Source: Arachis hypogaea
Lineage: Eukaryota > Streptophyta > Magnoliopsida > Fabales > Fabaceae
Reading direction: 5' to 3'
DNA length: 64,000 nt
Assembly: GCF_003086295.3 (NCBI RefSeq)
Contig: NC_092045.1
Location: forward strand, 26,354,890 to 26,418,889
Part shown: in pieces, positions 57,346 through 64,000 of the stretch
Layout: each line of letters begins with the position of its first letter
How positions within the stretch are numbered: position 1 is the stretch's first letter
Made by a program: the position numbers and the translations under genes
The notes under the pieces: generated by a model
The model's input: the letters and a program-made list of their open reading frames with translations, nothing else
The model's database searches: none
What the model was told of the DNA's origin: nothing

Positions 57346-59283
57346 CGATTCTTTGCTTTCCCTGCAAATATTCACGTGTGAGAAAGTCAGGGAGAGAGTT
57401 TGAGTTGCCCTTGATGTGCTCAATATCAAAATAAAAAATGCTTAATATAGCTTGCCATCTGGCAAAAACTTGTTTTGATGCAAGATTTTTAACATCATTT
57501 TGTAAAACATCTTTAGCTGATTTACAGTTAACTCGGACTAAAAATTTTTGATTGAGTAAGTCATATTGAAATTTTGTGATGCATAAGACAATGGCTAAAA
57601 TTTCTTTTTTGATAGTGGAATATTTTTGTTGAGTAGTATTTCAATGTTTTGATGTGAATGAAATCATACATTCTTTATCATGCAATTTTTGTTTTAAGAT
57701 ACCACCGTATCTTAAATCTGATGCATAAGTTTTCACTATTTTGAATGCATGAGGAACAGGTAGGTATAGACAAGGAAGATTGCGGACTTTGGTTGTAAGA
57801 AATCTGATAATATCAGAATGTTGGTTCGTCCAAGGTGGAGGATTCTTCTTAAGCCTATCATGGAGGGGCTTAATGAGATTGTTAAGATTCGGGATGAAAT
57901 CTGAAACATAATTGAGACATCCTAGGAACCTCTGGAGCTGAGGTTTATCAAGGATATAATCTGGAAACTTTTCTGCAAACAAAATTGATCTTTCAATAGG
58001 AGTTATTGTTCCTTGGAAAATCATATGACCAAGAAAGCGGATTTTTGTGTGAAAAAGAATAATTTTTGATTTGGAAACAGCAAGTCCGTTTTTTTGGATA
58101 ATGTACATAAAAGTTTTAACATGTTTGAAATGATCATTCAGATTTTGGGATAAAATTAAAACATCATCAATATAAACGATTGCAAAGTTTGAGTATGGAT
58201 TGAAAATATCGTTCATGATTTTCTGAAATTCGGAAGGGGCATTTTTCAGACCAAAAGGCATTACATTCCATTCATATTGCCCAAATGGAACTGTAAATGT
58301 CGTTTTATAACAGTCTGATTCAGTGATTTGGATTTGCCAAAAACCGGACTTCATATCAAATTTTGAAAAAATGTTTGCTGAGTTTAACCTATTAAGCAAA
58401 TCCTTTTTGTTTGGGATGTGGTAACGAATCCATTGTAAAGCTTTATTCAAAGGTTTGTAATTGATGACAAGCCTGGGAGTTCCTCGATCTATCTCAGCTT
58501 GTTTATTAACATAAAAAGCAGAGCAAGACCAAGGACTCTTGCTAGGATGAATTAACCCTTTATCCAAAAGATCTTTAATTTCATTTTGACAATGCTGTAA
58601 AAGCTGCTCATTCATTTGAATGGGGCGGGCTTTTGTAGGGATTTTCGATTCTTTGAAATCTTTTTCATAGAGAAGATCAACAATATGTTTTTTCCTATCC
58701 CAGAAGGCATGAGGCAAATCAGAATAAATAGACTTTTCACTTTGATTTGAAAGATTTTTTATTTTTTCTTGATTCTTTGGTTGAGTAAGTTGTGATTCAA
58801 GGGTTTTGAAAGAGATTTCTTCTTTTAAAAAATAAATCTGTTTGGTTTTGGATTCAATTAGGTTTATAGACCTTTGTTTTGGCGAGTCTAAGAACTCAAA
58901 GAAAGTTACCTGTCCTCCCACAAAAGAGGTAAGTCCAGGAAAATATGCTAGATACAGAAACAAAAGATTTATGAAAGGTGTCTCCAAAACTACATCATTT
59001 TTTATATTTTTTTCTATAATGAAATTGGTGGGGATTCTGATGTTTTCCTTTTCAATAAAGACATTGGTTATTTTAAAATTGATACTTAGCCTTTCGCCCA
59101 TTATTGAGCTAAGACGTTCAGTGGTTTTTTTTCGAAATATTTTGTAGGGATCAGACCTTCCTTAATACAGTTTGAATATGCACCTGAGTCAAAGAGTGCT
59201 ATGGTGTCGAAAACAAAATCTTTAACAACAATTCGGACATTAACGCGATGTTTCATGAAAGAGAACACATTTGTTATTCTCAA
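57338..59283 (-). pseudogene. caulimovirid Pol (PR-RT-RNaseH), right copy
   Basis: Open for 486 codons from 59101 to 57641. Protease FDSGAYSNCI near 59190, RT core with the intact YIDDVLI motif near 58165, RNase H start near 57730. A homopolymer tract near 59130 puts the protease out of frame with RT, and a stop at about 57638 truncates RNase H. In RNase H the first catalytic-type TDAS reads TYAS. The protease part overlaps the coat protein end by 44 nt. Confidence 0.88.
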
Positions 59284-59999
59284 AATTTCTTACCTCATTG
59301 TCGTTAGAGGTCTTATTTTCTTGTTCCTTAGAGCACTCAGTTTGGTTTAAAAGAGAACCAAGTTCTTCATCATCAGATTCTTCCTCTTGTATTAATTGCG
59401 AGAGAACGAGATGATGATTGTCTTGATTTCTTTTGATTTCCTGGATTTCTCTCTTAAGATTTTTAACCTCAGCTTGGAGGTCCTGAATGGTTACGGGACA
59501 AATAACTTGTTTTTCTAATTTTTTAAAAATAGGTTTGACATCATATTTGTTGCTAAGGACCAAAATTTTGGGTCTTTTTTCCTTTTGCAAAGATCTTTTC
59601 AATTTCAAAAGGAAGTCTTTCTTTTGTTCTGGATTCTCAATAGCCTCGATAGCATCAAATAAAAGATCTTGATCTTTGGATAAAACGTTAATTTGTTTGA
59701 CATCTGAATCTGAGGATGACTCAATATCATTAACTTGGATGTTGTTGATATTATCATCCGAAGATTCTAGTCCAGAGTTATCATCTGAACTATCGATCAT
59801 AAGATTATTAATCTGTTCCTCAATCTGAGGATCCAGGTTCAGATTATTAATCTTTCCTTTTAGTCGACAATATTTGCTAATATGTCCAGGTTTTTTACAT
59901 GTATAACAAATAATGGGGTTTTTGTGAGGATACTTTTGGAAATTCTTTTGAAAACCTTTTTCATTTTTTTGGTTTTGAAAACCTTTTCTGGATCTTCTG
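59240..59999 (-). pseudogene. caulimovirid coat protein, C-terminal part with zinc knuckle (right copy)
   Basis: Almost identical to 43315-44068. CCHC knuckle at about 59910-59869, acidic Ser/Asp region, and a Lys-rich C terminus. Sequence becomes non-viral at about 59999 where the TA repeat begins. Confidence 0.82.

Positions 60000-60002
<3 letters not shown>

Positions 60003-60041
<39 letters not shown>
60003..60041. repeat. (AT)n microsatellite at the right edge of the viral array
   Basis: About 19 AT units directly next to viral sequence. Confidence 0.95.
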
Positions 60042-60043
<2 letters not shown>

Positions 60044-60176
60044 CATAGCATTAAATACATAGACTTATTTCAAGATTTTCAAAAACAAATCCTGCCCCTC
60101 TAAAACCTGAAAGCAATAAAGGATGAGGAAAAAATAAATTCATAGAACCTAACTCATAAACATAATCTTCTGTACT
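60042..60176. other. short flank, possible continuation of the LTR at 37401-37576
   Basis: Non-coding 135-base stretch between the TA repeat and element C. Composition resembles LTR sequence, but identity is not proven. Confidence 0.35.
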
Positions 60177-61697
60177 TGATGATTGAGATTTGCACAGATT
60201 TGGAAATTAGATAAAATAGTTCCGTTGTGAGTATAGTCTAAACCGGCAATTAAATCCCAAACATCAAAGTTTAACTCAAATCAAATATAAATCGATAGTA
60301 ATTCAACCTCGAGTCGTCTTCCCTAGGAACTAATGCCTAAGAGCGCACAATTTTTGTTGTGGAATGCAAAGGGGGTTTTCAATAATGAAAGCAAATAATA
60401 AAGAGATAAAAGAACGAGGCAAAATTGCAATTAATAAACTAATAAAGGAATAAAAGAACTATATATGTAATATAGACAAGTAATGTTATAAAGTGATGGA
60501 AAAATGGTTCAAAACATAAATGAAACCTTGACTTGGGATGAGTTATGAAATTCCTTCCTTACCATAACCACAACTATGATAATTATGATGGATTAATCTC
60601 GCTATGTTAACCCTTAACATCAAAGGATAGGTCAAGTGAGCATAATTGTCATTAATCCAAAAATCCTAGCTAACTTACCAAATTAATTGGTAAAAAGCTA
60701 GCGTTAGTAAAAATAATAACAACTAACAACCCAAGAATTATCACTAAATATTGGACATTATGGCTCTAGTAATCAAACTCATTTTTCTCAAGCCAAGGTG
60801 TGAAAATTATCCCATAATCAAAATTGGCATTTCATCAAACACTTAGTGGGCATAATCATAAAACATGGCAAAATTGGTAAATTAATGAAAGTTATGAACC
60901 GCAAATGCTCAAAATCAATAAAAACAACTCAAACAAACATGTAATAATCATCAAACATCAAATTAACCAACTCAAAATTCAAAATTACAAAACTATGTAT
61001 ATATTGACAAAGGAAATTAAAGTAGAAGAAAGTGTAGAACAAGTAGTGTAATAAAAGAGAAATTAAAGAAATACTTACAATAAAAATTGCTAGAATCCAA
61101 AATCAAAACTTGAACTATAAAATGCTACATTGAAAACCTAAATAAAACCCTAAGAGATAATTTTGTATACTACACTACTCCTACTTCTACTATGTGTTTT
61201 CCTATTCTAAGTTAGCTCCTTTCATATGGCCTGAAGTTCCCTTCATATTGCACTTGATTTCAGCATTCAAGCCTTCAGAAATGGGCCAAAATAGTCCCAA
61301 AATTGTGAGCCACGTGACTTTTTAATGAGGTCACGCACTGGTACCTGTGCGTACGCACACATGCTGAAATTTTCTCTTATGCGTACGCACAGATAGTTGT
61401 GCGTACGCACACATGGCTGTGTACTTCTCCTTTATTTTCTTCATATTTTCTCCCAATTGCATGCTTTTTCTCCATTCTCATCAAGCCATTCCAATCTATT
61501 ATACCTGAAATTACTCATCAAAACCATCCAGGCATCGAATAGAATGAAAGTAGAATAAAATTGATCAAATTAAGCACAAAATAGCATGTTTTCACAATTA
61601 GGCCCAATTTAGAGAGAAAATGCAAAAGCATGCTATTTGAATGAATAAATGTGGGTTTATGTGATGAAATCCATCAAATTAAAGCCAAAATATATCA
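60177..61697 (-). repeat. 3' LTR of element C (1521 bp)
   Basis: Minus strand TGATATATTTTGG...CTCAATCATCA; the 3' end matches the LTR end of element A. The candidate TSD copy is GTACT (60172-60176); the partner lies outside the window. Confidence 0.75.
61346..61413. repeat. GTGCGTACGCAC palindrome cluster in LTR of element C
   Basis: Three near-perfect units (TGTGCGTACGCACA, TGCGTACGCACA, TGTGCGTACGCACA) spaced 34 and 20 bases apart, about 285-350 bases from the LTR 5' end. Confidence 0.9.
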
Positions 61698-64000
61698 CCA
61701 AATATGGATTCATTAATTCTCCCACACTTAAACAATAGCATATCCTCATGCTAGTCACAATCAAAGGAGAAGGGTAAAAGGGTAAGCAACTTATTCAATG
61801 CAACTACCTATGTGCATGCAACTATAAAAAATGATATCTATCTACATCAATACTATGGTTCCTATGGAGTTTGGCATAAACAAACAAGAAAATTCCAATC
61901 AATCCAAAATAAAACCTTGGGGCTAAGGTAAGAAAGTATAGCAATGTGACTAATGTCCAAAGAATTGAATTGAGATTTTCAAAACTAACAAGCAATCAAC
62001 TTGCAAGAAGATACAATATAAGGGATAAGAACATAGAATTGAGCAATCGAACCCCTCACCGGATGTGTATTCACTCTATTCACTCAGTGTTTAGGGCTTA
62101 ATTGCTCAATTCTCCTTTAATCATATTTTTCAAAGATTTACAAGTCATCTAACAATCAACTACTATTTGATGCATGAAAACAAATATCATGCGGTCTTTA
62201 GAAGGTTGTAATGGGGCTATGGTTAAGGTAGGATAAATATGGGTAAGTGGACTTAGAGAATTAGATCTTTGATTAGCTCAAGTGTCCACCTAATCCTATA
62301 CCATCCAAATTATTCATGACAAAACAACCTAACTACCCATTCACCTCCTTTTTTTCATTTACTCATGCATTTTTATTTTCCAGAACATAATCATATGCAT
62401 CTTTTTATTAATCTTTTTATTTCAGATGCTATTATGTACAAGATTTTTTTTTGCAAGATTAAAATTTTCTTATTTTTGTCAGCAACAAGAGATGCATATG
62501 TCTTAAACAATGAATGCATGAGTGACTTCCCATTTTCCAATTTTTTTCAATCAATACCCCATGTAACTTCATCACCAATATTTCCCAATCATCTTCCCCC
62601 ACACTTGAGTAACACACACTACTCCACCCAAGCTAATCAAAGAGTAATTCAAGGACATCAATAGTTTTTCACTTTAGGGAGAATAATGTACTTAGAATAA
62701 GAACAAAAGGGGATTTAAAGGCTCAAAAAGGGTTACAAAGGTGAATACAAGTGTTGGCCATATAGGTTAGTGAGTTTAATATAAAAAATAGCCTCAATCA
62801 TACTAAATGCATCCAAACACTAAATACAGGACATAAAGATTCATGCAAATCTAAGATCACAATAAAAAAAGAATATAATCACACAAGAACAAACTTTATG
62901 GTTGAGAATATGCAACTATCTATTAGAGCTCAAATCTCACAAGGTATGTTGTTCTAGTTCTTTTTCTATGTTCTATGAAAAAGGATGCTTCAAGCAAGTT
63001 GAAAAACAATTTTTCAATTCAATCAATGGCATGACCTAAGAAAGATTTCATGAAAATTTCTTGTTGTTTTACCCAACTTATTTACTCTATCATGCAACAT
63101 GCAAATAAAACTATAAGAAAACTAATTTTTCATATAAGCAAAATGCAATGCAATAAAATACTAAACACATATTCACAAAAACATAACTGCTAAAAACTAG
63201 AAAATAGTGCAAAATGTTTGGAAAGAGAAATTTACGCCTCGAAAATTACGGATCCTTCCCCACATTTAAACGTTACACAGTCCTCCGTGCATGCACTCCA
63301 TCCGGGGATGAAAAAATGTAAGGTTCCACCTTCAGCTGGTGGGCACCGGGGCTCTGGGTTGCTGTATAACCAAATAAACAGGAATTGAGGAAGATTAAGA
63401 TGGGTGTGGTGTGATAAAAGACAATGTGTATATTCTAAGTGTGCACGGTTTAGAACACACACATTAGCTGGGTAGAATTAAAAACCACACAAGCAAAAAA
63501 AAAAGACATATGTTCCTCAATTGGGTGGCCTAGGTTGCAAAGAAATAATAAGCAAAACTTAAGGCACAAGCAATCTTAGGTGACCACAAAAGTGAATTGA
63601 GTAATTGAGATATCAGATATTGAAGTTGTGCAAGTGAAAGCGCAAGATTGATATGGAAGTACAATAAACAATAACCACTCCAATAATGAAAAGAAAACTC
63701 CTTATTCATCATGAAACATAATGAAAGATCACATGGTAAAGATACTTGTTACAAAAAGTGAAAAACTTGATAAGAATCAAGTTGAGACACTCAAACAAAC
63801 GCAAAGCATTAACAAGGAACAAGTACCAGTCATGTGATGAATTTAATATCAAGATCATGATGAATAAGTAATCTCAACTCAAATTACTTAATTCAATGCA
63901 CTTACATAATTTGTCCTAGTGGTACAATCAAAACATGAGTTATCAAACCCACTAGGTACTAGTAAATTAAGGCAAAGTATAAGTGCATTAGTGTAAAATT
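61698..64000 (-). other. 3' internal region of element C, non-coding
   Basis: No credible gene. The minus strand next to the LTR reads AAGTGTGGGAGAATTAATG, a polypurine-like tract. The rest is AT-rich with scattered family motifs shared with element A. Confidence 0.65.

Larger units (their letters stand above)
52823..59999 (-). mobile_element. endogenous caulimovirid, right copy, nearly a full circle
   Basis: Minus-strand order from 59999: coat protein C-part, PR-RT-RNaseH, ORF4, promoter and poly(A) signal, PBS, MP, coat protein N-part, ending at element B. This is a circularly permuted genome opened inside the coat protein gene. The right end meets a TA repeat at 60003. The coat protein middle is missing at 52823. 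Confidence 0.9.
60177..64000 (-). mobile_element. LTR element C, 3' LTR and 3' internal region
   Basis: A minus-strand element related to A: LTR at the left, internal region to the right and off the window. The internal region shares with A the sequence around GGTTTAGAACACACATTAGC and the block CCCCACA-TTTAAA...GTCCTCxGTGCA (63255-63300 versus 185-225). Confidence 0.75.

Overview
This is plant nuclear DNA from a repeat-dense region, with no intact host gene visible. A legume, most likely Arachis (peanut or a wild relative), is suggested by three things: LTR elements primed by tRNA-Asp, GCGTACGC-type palindrome clusters inside the LTRs, and legume-like captured gene fragments. The genus is an inference from remembered repeat families, not a computed match.

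Layout. (1) 1-4941: minus-strand LTR element A, cut by the window edge, with one intact 553-codon ORF of unknown function. (2) 5126-20165: a CACTA-like DNA transposon that carries exon/intron fragments of three host genes: a P4-ATPase flippase, a plant synaptotagmin and a KEA-type K+/H+ antiporter. A complete Tekay/Del-type chromovirus (8216-19969, TSD TCTAG) has inserted into it. (3) 20633-21632: exactly 1000 N. (4) 21633-33962 repeats 8306-20632 almost base for base, including the LTR-specific variants, the TSD and the host flank. This is almost certainly one locus assembled twice because two contig ends (about 12.3 kb) were not merged. (5) 33493-37400: AT-rich DNA and a decayed hAT transposon. 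(6) 37401-60176: a relic of a chromovirus-like LTR whose TA repeat received an endogenous caulimovirid array. The array is a minus-strand tandem of about 1.7 genomes plus an inverted MP/CP piece. It was later split by an Athila-like element B (44070-52822) that has gag, protease and an env-position ORF but no RT or integrase. (7) 60177-64000: the 3' LTR and 3' internal region of element C, a relative of element A.

How the parts relate. No host pathway is encoded. The window is a stratified set of nested insertions: CACTA then chromovirus; hAT then LTR then virus array then Athila-like element. The virus copies show a four-ORF order MP, CP, PR-RT-RNaseH, unknown ORF4, with MP/CP overlapping by ATGA and Pol/ORF4 overlapping by 8 nt. 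All viral ORFs are broken. The observations most worth following are the triple-capture CACTA element, the caulimovirid with an unrecognised fourth ORF and PBS-centred junctions in TA repeats, the palindrome clusters shared by unrelated LTR lineages, and the assembly duplication, which must be settled before any copy-number claim.
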